A stretch of DNA of 64,000 bases from Paenibacillus plantiphilus (GTDB lineage Bacteria; Bacillota; Bacilli; Paenibacillales; Paenibacillaceae), in assembly GCF_927798095.1 (NCBI RefSeq), contig NZ_CAKMMF010000024.1, forward strand, positions 1-64,000, in the 5' to 3' direction. The number at the start of each line of letters is the position of its first letter. Positions within the stretch are counted from its first letter, which is position 1. Position numbers and translations under genes: made by a program. Positions 1 through 8,671 of the stretch are shown here, piece after piece. The notes under the pieces were generated by a model. That model did not search any database. It was not told the origin of the DNA and saw only the letters and a program-made list of their open reading frames with translations.

Positions 1-393
1 GAAAAACCGGCTTACAGCAGGAAAACTAGTCGATACTCATGTTCGATGCAGCCAATAAGACGGAAAAATCCGCTTACAGCGTATCATCCGCGCAGAAAGC
101 AAGCTGTAGCACGGAAAAACCATCTTACAGCAGGAAAACTAGCCGATTCTCATGTTCGATGCAGCCAATAAGACGGAAAAATCCGCTTACAGCGTATCAT
201 CCGCGCAGAAAGCAAGCTTTAGCGCGGAAAAACCGGCTTACAGCAGGAAAACTAGCCGATACTCATGTTCGATGCAGCCAATAAGACGGAAAAATCCGCT
301 TACAGCGTATCATCCGCGCAGAAAGTAAGCTGTAGCGCGGAAAAAACGGCTTACAGCAGGAAAACTAGCCGATATTCATGTTCGATGCAAATT
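1..393. repeat. 113-bp tandem array (about 3.5 copies)
   Basis: A unit of 113 bp repeats nearly perfectly; the landmark GAAAAAC falls at 1, 114, 227 and 340. Each unit contains two CTTACAGC words and one GCTGTAG word, so every copy can form a short TACAGC/GCTGTA hairpin. Copies differ by only a few substitutions. The array runs off the left window edge, so the true copy number is unknown. The short open frame at 39-284 lies wholly inside it and is taken as fortuitous. From 394 to 460 I see nothing recognisable. Confidence 0.93.
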
Positions 394-460
394 TAATGTG
401 GGCAGGGATAAGCGATTGCTGAGAAACCAAACCAATTAGCATTCGTTCAATCAATCTGTA

Positions 461-1054
461 TTAGTAGGATGCAGATAGTTGAGGGATCACCTGCCCGAGC
501 CATCTGCCTTCCTCGTCTGCAAGCAGTGTATGCCAGCCTAGACGCGAGGCTTCAAGCAGATTGGTCTCTTTATCATCGACGAACAAGATACGCTGGTTCG
601 GATTTAAACGCGATGCCGCCAATTTGTAAATGTCCAGATTCGGTTTAGCCACTCCGACTATGCTGGATATGGTCATGCTTGTTATGAATTGCTGGACTTC
701 GGTCAAGCGTGGGGCGATCCATTCTGTTCTGTGGTTGCTAAGTATATGTATGTCTGCTAAGCGGCTCCACTCAGGCAGCAAATCCAACGCTGGCAGCGGC
801 TGCAGCTTTGCTTGCAGTAATTCGCGAGCGCTTGGACCGTCAATCGTTGAGCACTGCTCGCATAACCAGTCCCAGAATTGATCTTCTGATATACGGCCAG
901 ACCATAATGATGGACTCATTTGTGCCTGGTAGCGTGCTGTGAGTTCTGAGTGTGAAATAGTCGTAGCGGCGGTCAGTTCCTGCCAAAATTGCGGTGATAG
1001 ATTGGTGAGTAGTACACCCCCGATATCAAGGACAAGCTGAGGTTTGGTATGCAT
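461..1054 (-). CDS. HAD-superfamily (YihX-like) phosphatase
   Basis: A 197-residue haloacid dehalogenase-like hydrolase. Motif I is LDIGGVLL near residue 10, with the nucleophile Asp; the second Asp of the usual DxD is replaced by Gly, as in the YihX-like subgroup. Motif II is ILSNH, Lys of motif III lies in VGVAKPN, and motif IV is FVDDKETN. The open frame extends ten codons upstream, but AAGGAGG sits just before the ATG at 1054, which decides the start. Proteins of this group dephosphorylate small sugar or nucleotide phosphates; the substrate cannot be read from sequence. It is monocistronic and divergent from the methyltransferase gene. Confidence 0.85.
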   Translation of the reverse strand: MHTKPQLVLDIGGVLLTNLSPQFWQELTAATTISHSELTARYQAQMSPSLWSGRISEDQFWDWLCEQCSTIDGPSARELLQAKLQPLPALDLLPEWSRLADIHILSNHRTEWIAPRLTEVQQFITSMTISSIVGVAKPNLDIYKLAASRLNPNQRILFVDDKETNLLEASRLGWHTLLADEEGRWLGQVIPQLSASY

Positions 1055-1221
1055 GATTGGCCTCCTTCGAGAGCTGTTGTACATTTTGATTGGATAAATG
1101 GAATATATCTATATTTGCGCTATCTGTTGGTCAAGTCAACTGCTTTATTATACAATAGGATTCATAAATGATGGTATCGATTCTACTATTGAGCGAGGGA
1201 TCGGCGGAAGGGGTTTCGAAT

Positions 1222-3150
1222 GTGAGCATCACGCTGCCGCAATCGTTTTTGGATAAAATGCAAGGTCTGCTGGATCACGAGTATGAGGCATTCATGGCAT
1301 CGTATGAACAGCCGCGGAAGTATGGTTTGCGTGTCAATGGCTTGAAATTGTCTGAGGGTGAATTTTTGAAGCTGTCGCCTTGGGGGGACAGGCTTGTTCC
1401 TATTCCCTGGGCTTCGGGGGGGTATTATTATGTGGATTCTGATCGCCCAGGGAAGCATCCGCATTATCATGCGGGGCTTTATTACATTCAGGAGCCTAGC
1501 GCCATGGTTCCGGCAGAATTGCTGGATGTAAGGCCGGGCGATCGTGTGCTTGATCTCTGCGCGGCTCCTGGCGGGAAGTCTACTCAGCTGGCAGCGAAGC
1601 TGCAGGGTAAGGGTGTTCTTGTCACGAATGACAATGCACGGGAACGGACGAAGGCGCTGGCGAAAAATATCGAGCTGGCTGGAATACGCAATGCTGTTGT
1701 TCTAAATGAAGAACCTGCAGCTTTGGCAAAGGTGTTCGAAGGTTGGTTCGACCGTGTTCTGGTGGATGCGCCTTGCTCCGGTGAAGGCATGTTCCGTAAG
1801 GATGAGTCTATGATAGGCGAATGGGAACGGCATTCTGTATCCCGCTGCTCTGCCATGCAGCGGGATATAATGAAGCATGCGTATCGGATGCTGGCACCCG
1901 GAGGTACTCTCGTTTATTCTACCTGCACCTTCTCGCCAGAGGAGAATGAAGCGCAAATCGCTGAACTGCTCGCAGCTTATCAAGATTTGGAGGTCGTTCC
2001 AGTTGCGCTGGCTCATGGCTGGGCTCCGGGTAGACCTGACTGGATCGGATCAGACTTGGTGGCGACGCTGCCTGCTGGGAGTGAATTGATCAATAGCCTC
2101 TCTGGAACAGTGAGGCTATGGCCGCATTTGACTGGTGGCGAAGGCCACTATGCAGCTGTTCTGCGAAAACGGATGCTCGGCGGAGTGGTGGAGAAGGACG
2201 CTGATAATGACGTTGGAAAAGGCTCGTTGGAGCGAGTGGGACGCGGGAGCAAGGGCGAGAGGACGGAGCAAGCGGGACGCGGCGAGCAGCGGAATGGCGT
2301 GCGAGCGGATGCGGAGCGCGGGAGCAAGGGTGAGAGAACGGAGCAAGCGGGACGCGTGGAGCGACGGAGTGATATGCGAGTGGATGCGGAGCGCGGGAGC
2401 AAGGGTGAGAGGACGGAGCAAACGGGACGCGTGGAGCGACGGAATGGCGTGCGAGTGGATGCGGAGCGCGGGAGCAAGGGTGAGAGAACGGAGCAAGCGG
2501 GACGCGTGGAGCGACGGGGTGATATGCGAGCGGATGCGGAGCGCGGGAGCGTGATGCGAGCGGAAGCGGGGCGCGGACGAAAGGCCCGCGGTGATGGGCT
2601 TAAGCGAGCCAGTGGCGGCGGCGCGGCCGGGGTGGTTGACGCCGTCGAGGCGTGGCGGCGCTTCGCCGCTGAGCGATTGGTCGGCGCGGAGCGCTGGAGC
2701 GGCGAGCCGGTGGCCTATGGCTCGCGCGTCTATTTGCAGCCGCCAGGCTTGCCGCGGCTGGATGGTCTGCGCGTGGTGCGCGCCGGCTGGTTCGTTGGCG
2801 AAGCCGGCACGCACCGGTTTGAGCCGTCGCAAGCGCTGGCCATGGGGCTGCGCTGCGGGGAAGCGGCGCTGACGCTGCGGCTGCGGGCGGATGAGGAAGC
2901 GACGCTTCGTTATTTGAAGGGCGAGACGCTGCATGTCGATGCGTCCCGCCTGGTCTTGCAGGACGCTTCTGAAAGCCGGACTGCCCCGCATGATGGGGAT
3001 ATGCGAGCATTGGCTCCTGACGGTACGAAAGAGATCGCGGCAAAAGGCTACGTCCTCGTTTGCGCGGATGATTGTCCAATCGGATGGGGGAAATACGGCG
3101 GGGATGGCTTGCTGAAAAATGAGCTGCCCGCTGGCTGGAGGTGGATGTAG
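1222..3150 (+). CDS. RsmF-like RNA m5C methyltransferase with internal 25-residue repeats
   Basis: A NOL1/NOP2/sun-family, S-adenosylmethionine-dependent RNA cytosine-C5 methyltransferase, related to RsmF (YebU), probably acting on 16S rRNA. Visible motifs are the AdoMet loop DLCAAPGGKS (about 110-120) and the two catalytic cysteines in DAPCSGEGMF (about 181) and STCTFSPEE (about 232). A C-terminal RsmF/PUA-like domain spans about 473-642. Between them, residues 341-440 are four copies of a charged 25-residue repeat (75 bp each) absent from the paralogue at 5204-6610. The frame is open from ATG 1168; I prefer GTG 1222, which follows GGAAGGGG and precedes the family N-terminus ITLPQSFLDKM. TAG directly abuts the next ATG, so the two rRNA-modification genes form an operon. 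Confidence 0.9.
   Translation: MSITLPQSFLDKMQGLLDHEYEAFMASYEQPRKYGLRVNGLKLSEGEFLKLSPWGDRLVPIPWASGGYYYVDSDRPGKHPHYHAGLYYIQEPSAMVPAELLDVRPGDRVLDLCAAPGGKSTQLAAKLQGKGVLVTNDNARERTKALAKNIELAGIRNAVVLNEEPAALAKVFEGWFDRVLVDAPCSGEGMFRKDESMIGEWERHSVSRCSAMQRDIMKHAYRMLAPGGTLVYSTCTFSPEENEAQIAELLAAYQDLEVVPVALAHGWAPGRPDWIGSDLVATLPAGSELINSLSGTVRLWPHLTGGEGHYAAVLRKRMLGGVVEKDADNDVGKGSLERVGRGSKGERTEQAGRGEQRNGVRADAERGSKGERTEQAGRVERRSDMRVDAERGSKGERTEQTGRVERRNGVRVDAERGSKGERTEQAGRVERRGDMRADAERGSVMRAEAGRGRKARGDGLKRASGGGAAGVVDAVEAWRRFAAERLVGAERWSGEPVAYGSRVYLQPPGLPRLDGLRVVRAGWFVGEAGTHRFEPSQALAMGLRCGEAALTLRLRADEEATLRYLKGETLHVDASRLVLQDASESRTAPHDGDMRALAPDGTKEIAAKGYVLVCADDCPIGWGKYGGDGLLKNELPAGWRWM
2243..2560 (+). repeat. In-frame 75-bp minisatellite inside the RsmF-like gene
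   Basis: The word GCGGGAGCAAGGG recurs at 2243, 2318, 2393 and 2468, with a partial fifth start at 2543, giving an exact 75-bp period. Each unit encodes 25 residues rich in Arg, Glu and Gly. It sits between the catalytic and C-terminal domains and keeps the frame. Confidence 0.95.
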
Positions 3151-3927
3151 ATGACGAAGAAAATGCGGCTGGACAAGCTGCTTGCCAATATGGGGCGGGG
3201 AACCCGCAGTGAGGTCAGGAGAGCGGTCAAGCAAGGACGCGTCTCGGTGGATGGCATGATTGTGAAGGACAGCGGGCTTATTCTCGATCCTGGGACTGCT
3301 CTCGTGCTGTTCGATGATGAGCAGGTGCTCTATCGGGAAACGATCTATCTGATGCTGAATAAGCCCCAAGGTGTTGTTTCGGCTACGGAGGATAAACGAG
3401 ATCGGACGGTAATTGATCTGCTGGACCCTGAGGATGGGGTGCTGCAGCCGTTTCCGGTTGGCCGTCTCGATAAGGATACGGAAGGTCTGCTGCTGCTGAC
3501 GAACGATGGCCGTATGTCGCATGAGCTATTGTCGCCGCGCAAGCATGTGCCGAAAATCTATGAGGCTGACGTTCTCGGTGATGTGGGAGATGCGGATGTA
3601 CAGGCTTTTTCCGCTGGCGTAACGCTTGATGACGGGTATGAAACGATGCCCGCTCAGCTGACGGTAAGAGAACGGGTATCAGGCGAGAACGGCGTGCTGA
3701 GCCGGATTACGCTGACGATTCATGAAGGGAAATTCCATCAGGTGAAACGGATGTTTCAATCGGTGGGCAAGGAGGTCGTCTATTTGCGGCGGGTGTCGAT
3801 GGGTCCGTTGCATCTGGACGAGACTTTGGCGCTTGGAGAATATCGGGAGCTGACAGATTCTGAGCTGGCAACGTTAGTTGCCCTGCGAGACGGACTTTCA
3901 GAGGCGGGCAGTGTCATTAGCAACTAG
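3151..3927 (+). CDS. rRNA pseudouridine synthase, RsuA/RluB family
   Basis: A 258-residue pseudouridine synthase. An N-terminal S4 RNA-binding domain (MRLDKLLANMGRGTRSEVRR) is followed by the RsuA/RluB/RluE catalytic core. The catalytic Asp is in PVGRLDKDTEGLLLLTNDG at about 107-120, and the late motif FHQVKRMF is intact. The family isomerises uridine in 16S or 23S rRNA; the length and the immediate LLLLTNDG context fit RsuA-like enzymes, but the target site cannot be assigned here. ATG follows the upstream TAG with no gap, so translation is probably coupled to the methyltransferase. Confidence 0.92.
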   Translation: MTKKMRLDKLLANMGRGTRSEVRRAVKQGRVSVDGMIVKDSGLILDPGTALVLFDDEQVLYRETIYLMLNKPQGVVSATEDKRDRTVIDLLDPEDGVLQPFPVGRLDKDTEGLLLLTNDGRMSHELLSPRKHVPKIYEADVLGDVGDADVQAFSAGVTLDDGYETMPAQLTVRERVSGENGVLSRITLTIHEGKFHQVKRMFQSVGKEVVYLRRVSMGPLHLDETLALGEYRELTDSELATLVALRDGLSEAGSVISN

Positions 3928-3985
3928 ATGATTACTTTCGATATTGCTTTCTGCCTTGCAGAAGGCTAAGGGAGGAAGAGACAGC

Positions 3986-4780
3986 ATGAGTATTCATTAT
4001 GACATGATTGCACTTGATGTTGACGGAACACTGCTGAGAGATGATCACGTTCTGACGCCAGCGGTGAGAGAGGCTGTACGGGAAGCCGCTTCGCGAGGCG
4101 CGGAGATTGTTCTGTGCACAGGCCGCGGTCCAACGAATACGCTGCCGGTATTAGAGGAGCTAGGTCTATCGGGCACGATAATTACGCATAATGGGGCGGC
4201 AACGGTAGACGCTGCCAGACGCGAGGTTATTCATCAATATGGTTTTACAGCGGATGAGGTTGCGCAATTTCGCGATTATTGTCTGCTTGGCGGACATCAT
4301 TTTGATCTGAATACGGCGTTTGATCTTATGATTGAAGGGATTACGCCGGGAGCAGAGGCGATGTACAGCAGGTATAGGGTTGAGCCGATTTGGCGAAATG
4401 CTGCCGATTCTCTGCCCGATGGGCTGATCAAGTTTACGGTGTTTGGCGAGCAAAGAGAGATCGACATTATTGAAGCGGATTGGCAGCAATGGACGGATGG
4501 TCTGCAGTTTATCCGGAGCGGCGATTATTTTATCGATGTGCAGAATCGTGAGGCCAGCAAGGCCGCAGCATTGAAGCAGCTTGCACAGGCTCGCGCAATT
4601 GACCCTTCCAGAATTATGGCGATCGGCAATTATTTTAATGATGTGGGCATGCTCTCCTTCGCCGGTTTGGGCATTGCGGTAGCGAATTCGCCAGAAGCGG
4701 TAAAAGCTGCGGCTAATGCCGTCTCCCTCTCAAATGAAGAGGATGGCGTTGCGCACGCGCTCCGCTCATATGCCTGGTAA
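3986..4780 (+). CDS. Cof-type HAD-IIB phosphatase
   Basis: A 264-residue HAD subclass IIB hydrolase. Motif I is ALDVDGTLL with both aspartates, motif II is CTGRG, the IIB cap lies in the middle, and motif IV is IGNYFNDVGML, where the usual GDxxND is IGNYFND (Gly-Asn in place of Gly-Asp). Members dephosphorylate sugar phosphates, FMN or pyridoxal phosphate. The frame is open from TTG 3944, but GGGAGGAAG before ATG 3986 and the position of motif I support 3986. A terminator follows at 4846-4877. Confidence 0.88.
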   Translation: MSIHYDMIALDVDGTLLRDDHVLTPAVREAVREAASRGAEIVLCTGRGPTNTLPVLEELGLSGTIITHNGAATVDAARREVIHQYGFTADEVAQFRDYCLLGGHHFDLNTAFDLMIEGITPGAEAMYSRYRVEPIWRNAADSLPDGLIKFTVFGEQREIDIIEADWQQWTDGLQFIRSGDYFIDVQNREASKAAALKQLAQARAIDPSRIMAIGNYFNDVGMLSFAGLGIAVANSPEAVKAAANAVSLSNEEDGVAHALRSYAW

Positions 4781-4845
4781 GGATTGGACGCGTGCAGGAA
4801 TATGCTGGAGTCGGATAAGGGTATGTAATGGATATAATGAAATGT

Positions 4846-4877
4846 AAAACAGCCGAAGGGAATCCTTCGGCTGTTTT
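4846..4877. terminator. Bidirectional intrinsic terminator
   Basis: A perfect 14-bp stem, AAAACAGCCGAAGG paired with CCTTCGGCTGTTTT, has a 4-nt loop. It lies between the convergent HAD gene (ends 4780) and the YjcZ-type gene (ends 4900) and has A and T tracts on both sides. Confidence 0.9.
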
Positions 4878-4899
4878 GCATTATTGGCTAAGTGTTGGA

Positions 4900-4992
4900 T
4901 TAGTGCAGAATTCCGCGGGATACGATGACCAGCAGAATAAACAGTACCAGGATTACACCAGCAGAGGTAAACCCTCCATGTAGACCGGACAT
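4900..4992 (-). CDS. YjcZ-family sporulation miniprotein
   Basis: A 30-residue peptide: MSGLHGGFTSAG followed by one hydrophobic helix VILVLFILLVIV. This is the YjcZ/YczM-type pattern of very small sporulation-associated membrane proteins in Bacillales. The start is set by AGGGAGGA eight bases before ATG at 4992. A longer open frame on the same strand reads through it but lacks a start signal. Role in the spore is known only for relatives. Confidence 0.82.
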   Translation of the reverse strand: MSGLHGGFTSAGVILVLFILLVIVSRGILH

Positions 4993-5203
4993 GCTAATTC
5001 CTCCCTGAAAAGTATTTCCGGTACCGCGCTTCTTCGTTCGCGTCGATAGTTCTCGGCACTCGGTATACAGTATTGTATGAATTTCCGCCCTTGGCGATTG
5101 GACAGATGCCCTTGCTGTCTCACAATTGGGCAGTTGTCCTGCCTTGAATCGCAGCAGTTCGGGATGCTTGTACGAAAGACAGCCGACAGGGAGGGACGGC
5201 TGT

Positions 5204-6610
5204 CTATTTGAACCACCGGAGCCCCTTGGGGAGGTGGTTCTTGATTTGGCCGCCGCTGGCTTTGCCCCAGCCAAGCGGCAGGCCGTCTACGGCGACGAGG
5301 CCCCAGCCGGAGCTGGCTTCGTGTGCGGGGAGGGTCTCCCCGCGCAGGAAGGCGGCGACCTCCGGGGCCTCTGGCCGGTAGGTCTGTACCCACCTGGCGG
5401 CATCCGCCGGAACGGCGAGCGCGAGCGCATGCGAGGGCTCGATCCGGTTCGTGCGGATGTCGCCAAGGTGCAGTCCCGGGCGGGCGACCTTGAGACCCTT
5501 CAGGTCGCCTGCCCGGATCGGGCTGCCGCTTGCTGTATGCGGCAGCCAGTAAAGGGCGTCGCCGAAGCGAAGCGGCTCGCCGGGTCCAAGCTCGAAGCCG
5601 TCGCCGGGCAAGGCGGCTTCGGCAAAGCTGTGCAGCATCGCCATATCCCCGGCGATGCCCTTCTTGGCACGGCCGCCGGAATCATGGCGGCCGCTGCCCG
5701 CACCGCCGCCGCCGCGATTCCGACGGTCATCGCGCGTGCTGTGCATGGCTGTGCTGTCTGCAGCCTTGCGCAGCACAGCGACAAAATGCCCTTCGCCGCG
5801 CGATTCATGCGGCCAAATCCGTTCGGTCTGCAGCAGCTCGAACGCTGGATTGACCTTGCAGAAGGCGGCGATTGCATCTTCATTCTCACTGCGATTGAAG
5901 GTGCAGGTTGAATACACCAATCTTCCTCCCGGCTTCAGCATGATTGCCGCGTGCTCCAGAATATCGGCTTGTCTGGCGGCGCACATGGCGACATGAGCAT
6001 CCGACCATTCGGCAATCGCGCTCTCGTCCTTTCGAAACATCCCTTCGCCCGAGCATGGGGCGTCCAACATGATCCGGTCGAATAGTGCAGGGAATCTTCT
6101 GGACAGCTCATCTGGAGCTGCACTGGTTACAATGGCGTTCACGACGCCGCAGCGTTCAACGTTCTCGCTTAATATTTTGGCTCTTGCGGGATGAATCTCA
6201 TTAGCGACTAGCACGCCCTGACCACGCATTCGGCCTGCGATCTGTGTGGTCTTGCCGCCAGGGGCCGCTGCGAGATCCAGAATAACCTCTCCAGGCTGCG
6301 GGTCCAGCAGCTCGGCAGCAGTCATCGCCGATGGCTCCTGTATATAATACAGCCCTGCTGCATGATAAGGATGCTTGCCCGGTCTTGAAGCTTCGTTATA
6401 GTAGTATCCGGCAGGACACCACGGCACAGGCTGAAGCCCGAAAGCTTCCTCAGCGTAAGCCGTAACAAGCTTCGGGTCGTACGACTTAAGCGGGTTTATG
6501 CGCAATCCGTACACTCTCGGCTCGCTATAGCTGCTAAGAAACGTATCAAGCCGGGGACCGAGTATAGTTCTCATATTATGAATGAATGCTTCTGGCAATT
6601 GAGGCTGCAC
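5204..6610 (-). CDS. RsmF-like RNA m5C methyltransferase (second copy)
   Basis: A 468-residue NOL1/NOP2/sun-family methyltransferase. The AdoMet motif LDLAAAPGGK is at 111-120, and the catalytic cysteines are Cys186 (DAPCSGEG) and Cys236 (STCTF). The C-terminal RsmF-type PUA-like domain ends in GWGKASGGQIKNHLPKGLRW. The start is GTG at 6610 with AAAGGAGCC upstream. It is paralogous to the gene at 1222-3150 but lacks the repeat insert. The 5.25-5.75 kb part, encoding the linker and C-terminal domain, is markedly GC-rich. Both paralogues probably methylate rRNA cytosines at different sites; which is which is unknown. Confidence 0.92.
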   Translation of the reverse strand: MQPQLPEAFIHNMRTILGPRLDTFLSSYSEPRVYGLRINPLKSYDPKLVTAYAEEAFGLQPVPWCPAGYYYNEASRPGKHPYHAAGLYYIQEPSAMTAAELLDPQPGEVILDLAAAPGGKTTQIAGRMRGQGVLVANEIHPARAKILSENVERCGVVNAIVTSAAPDELSRRFPALFDRIMLDAPCSGEGMFRKDESAIAEWSDAHVAMCAARQADILEHAAIMLKPGGRLVYSTCTFNRSENEDAIAAFCKVNPAFELLQTERIWPHESRGEGHFVAVLRKAADSTAMHSTRDDRRNRGGGGAGSGRHDSGGRAKKGIAGDMAMLHSFAEAALPGDGFELGPGEPLRFGDALYWLPHTASGSPIRAGDLKGLKVARPGLHLGDIRTNRIEPSHALALAVPADAARWVQTYRPEAPEVAAFLRGETLPAHEASSGWGLVAVDGLPLGWGKASGGQIKNHLPKGLRWFK

Positions 6611-6908
6611 GTCTTTTCAGGCTCCTTTTGTCCTTATACTTATGTACATGAATCGATGTTTCGCTGCCCATCATTATATCATAATTACGGGATTGTTCGA
6701 GCGCTGGGAATGGAGGAGAACAGAGGTGCTGCAACTCATTCTTTTGCCAAAAAGGAAAATAAAGGGTCTGTGTCGAATTGTGAAGAATACTCGGAATCAA
6801 TTTTTATATAGATGATTGAATGAATAATAAACACTAAATTCGAAATACAATGCTGAAGTGGAATGTGATGTGAAGTGAAGATTGTGCGTGGAAAGAGGAG
6901 GAAACGAG
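6611..6908. other. Intergenic spacer between divergent genes
   Basis: About 300 bp separate the reverse RsmF-like gene from the forward nucleotidyltransferase gene. It must hold promoters for both. Apart from the AT-rich stretch around 6780-6850, I see no recognisable operator, riboswitch or small gene. Confidence 0.5.
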
Positions 6909-7457
6909 GTGCTGGATTCTCGGTTGAAGCAATCTATTATGGGGCATGACACGTTATTGAACGATTTGAGATTAGTAAGAGAGCTGGGACTGCCTCAATG
7001 TTATATCGCTGCCGGCTATATTCGAAATTATATATGGGATGAGCTACATGGCTTTGCGAATAGGAAGCTGCATAATGATATTGATGTCATCTATTTTGAT
7101 AGAGAAGACCTGCTAGAAGAGCGGGATCAGGTATTGGAGCAAATGCTAATCGCTCGGACCGGCAACGACAAGTGGTCGGTGAAAAATCAAGCAAGAATGC
7201 ATGTAGGCAATGGCGACCAGCCCTATCATTCCACGGAGGATGCGATAAGCAAATGGCCGGAGACTGCAACCGCTATTGGAGTCAAGCTGAATGACGCTGA
7301 CGGTGTGGAGCTGTGCTGTCCTTATGGATTAGAGGATTTATATGAAATGGTCGTCAGGAGAAGCCCCTTATTCATGGATCGGAATTATTATAGGAGACGT
7401 GTGAATGGGAAGGGCTGGAAGAAGCAATGGCCTCTTCTTACTATTATTGAAGAGTGA
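6909..7457 (+). CDS. Nucleotidyltransferase-fold protein (DUF925/COG3575-like)
   Basis: A 182-residue protein resembling the COG3575/DUF925 nucleotidyltransferases: YIAAGYIRNYIWDELHG near the N-terminus and the metal-site pair in HNDIDVIYFD. The C-terminal WPLLTI ending is also typical. Substrate is unknown. The frame is open from 6882, but AGAGGAGGAA six bases before GTG 6909 sets the start. It is convergent with the MBL gene, 31 bp away. Confidence 0.8.
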   Translation: MLDSRLKQSIMGHDTLLNDLRLVRELGLPQCYIAAGYIRNYIWDELHGFANRKLHNDIDVIYFDREDLLEERDQVLEQMLIARTGNDKWSVKNQARMHVGNGDQPYHSTEDAISKWPETATAIGVKLNDADGVELCCPYGLEDLYEMVVRRSPLFMDRNYYRRRVNGKGWKKQWPLLTIIEE

Positions 7458-7488
7458 TCGCTGCCCTCTGCCAGCCCATGAATCCCTT

Positions 7489-8241
7489 TTATTCCGCTGC
7501 TGCAAGCTCTGCTATACGCTGATTGACATCCGCAGTGTATATGCCGCCATGGTAACAAATCACGGCGGCAATATCGAATGGAACAAATTTTGACAAGGAT
7601 CGCTTGGCTTGGGCGTAATCGAGGCTTTGCTGTGGATCAGGTCCCAATAATTGCCCATCTACAACAATCATTGCATCTGCGGCGATTAAAGTTTTGCTTT
7701 GCTGGTGATAGAGGCTGATATGGCCTGGAGTATGCCCCGGGGTAGCGATAACGGTCAGTCCTCCGCAGTAAGGGAGCTCTTCCCCGTCTGTCAGCAGCGT
7801 ATCTACCTTCGCTTTAGGCGGATTCTCCAGCAATTGCCGAAATGCCCGGCGCCACTCGTCCGGCACTTCTGCGGGGATAGCTTCCATAGCCTGAGCGATG
7901 GAGTCGGGCGTGATTTTGAGCAGCATTGCATCTCCTTGTATATAGGGCTGCTCCAGCTTGCTTGCGAATACTTCTACGGCAGGAGCCAATTCGGCAGCTA
8001 TGATCGGCAGAGAACCAATGTGGTCCAGATCCTGATGCGACAAAATGACTTTGTTCAGCTTGTTAAAGGAAATCCCCAACTTCTCCATTTCTTCGCGAAT
8101 GAGAGGCAGTTGACCGGGATATCCAGTATCTACCAATATCGTCGTATGCTCGTCCCAGATTAAGGCGGGATGAATCACCTCGGTTCGACCCATCATCGCG
8201 GCTGAAATGGTTAACATGCTGATTCCTTTGGCAATATGCAT
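7489..8241 (-). CDS. MBL-fold metallo-hydrolase
   Basis: A 250-residue metallo-beta-lactamase-fold hydrolase. The metal motif reads SHQDLDHIGS: the second His of the canonical HxHxDH is Asp, a variant seen in one branch of this superfamily. Later ligands are in TPGHTPGHISLY, DAMIV and CYHGG. Glyoxalase II-like and quorum-quenching enzymes share this fold, so the substrate stays open. ATG 8241 is preferred over the upstream end of the frame (8313) because AGAGGTGGA precedes it. The spacer to 8449 is extremely AT-rich around 8330-8410. Confidence 0.85.
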   Translation of the reverse strand: MHIAKGISMLTISAAMMGRTEVIHPALIWDEHTTILVDTGYPGQLPLIREEMEKLGISFNKLNKVILSHQDLDHIGSLPIIAAELAPAVEVFASKLEQPYIQGDAMLLKITPDSIAQAMEAIPAEVPDEWRRAFRQLLENPPKAKVDTLLTDGEELPYCGGLTVIATPGHTPGHISLYHQQSKTLIAADAMIVVDGQLLGPDPQQSLDYAQAKRSLSKFVPFDIAAVICYHGGIYTADVNQRIAELAAAE

Positions 8242-8449
8242 AATAGTCTCCACCTCTTCTGGCTGCAATCTGTCTAATAGCAGCGCATTATAGAATGAGA
8301 CTAATAGTAGCAAAGAGAATGATACCTGTAAATATTTAAAATTTATATTATATCACAAAAATATATTTTTGTCAATAAAAATCACGTTATGATTTTTTGT
8401 AATTATTTTCGCAATTAAGATGGTATCTCACAAGGGAGTGAATGTTGAA

Positions 8450-8617
8450 GTGGATGAAATTTTCGTTGTTATTTGCATACTGATGGTCGTGGTGTTTTTC
8501 GGATTTTGCGGTATTTTATTTCGAATGAAGCAGCATTTGGATAATGAAGAAAGAATAATTGGCAGGCTGGATCTTCTGATCAAGGTGGTACAGGAGAAGG
8601 GGAAAGACAAGGTGTAA
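8450..8617 (+). CDS. Small single-helix membrane protein (DUF4083-like)
   Basis: About 55 residues: a short acidic start, one membrane helix (IFVVICILMVVVFFGFCGILF), then a charged, probably coiled-coil tail ending in RIIGRLDLLIKVV. The layout resembles DUF4083-type small proteins; this is a resemblance only. AAGGGAG at 8432-8438 lies 11 bases before GTG 8450; ATG 8420 is the alternative start without a good ribosome binding site. The next gene starts 54 bp downstream. Confidence 0.6.
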   Translation: MDEIFVVICILMVVVFFGFCGILFRMKQHLDNEERIIGRLDLLIKVVQEKGKDKV

Positions 8618-8671
8618 TGAATGAAGAAGTAGAGAAATTCGCAACAACAGCAGGAAGAGGGAGGCTTATTT

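Noticed and set aside
1-393. CRISPR array
   Set aside because: The units are directly adjacent copies with no unique spacers, and no cas gene is nearby.
2116-3522. 468-codon reverse open frame opposite the RsmF-like and RsuA-like genes
   Set aside because: It results from GC-rich, repeated codons of the forward genes; no family motif, no ribosome binding site, and both forward genes have full catalytic motifs.
5126-5911. 261-codon forward frame opposite the second methyltransferase
   Set aside because: The opposite strand carries all RsmF motifs; this frame shows none.
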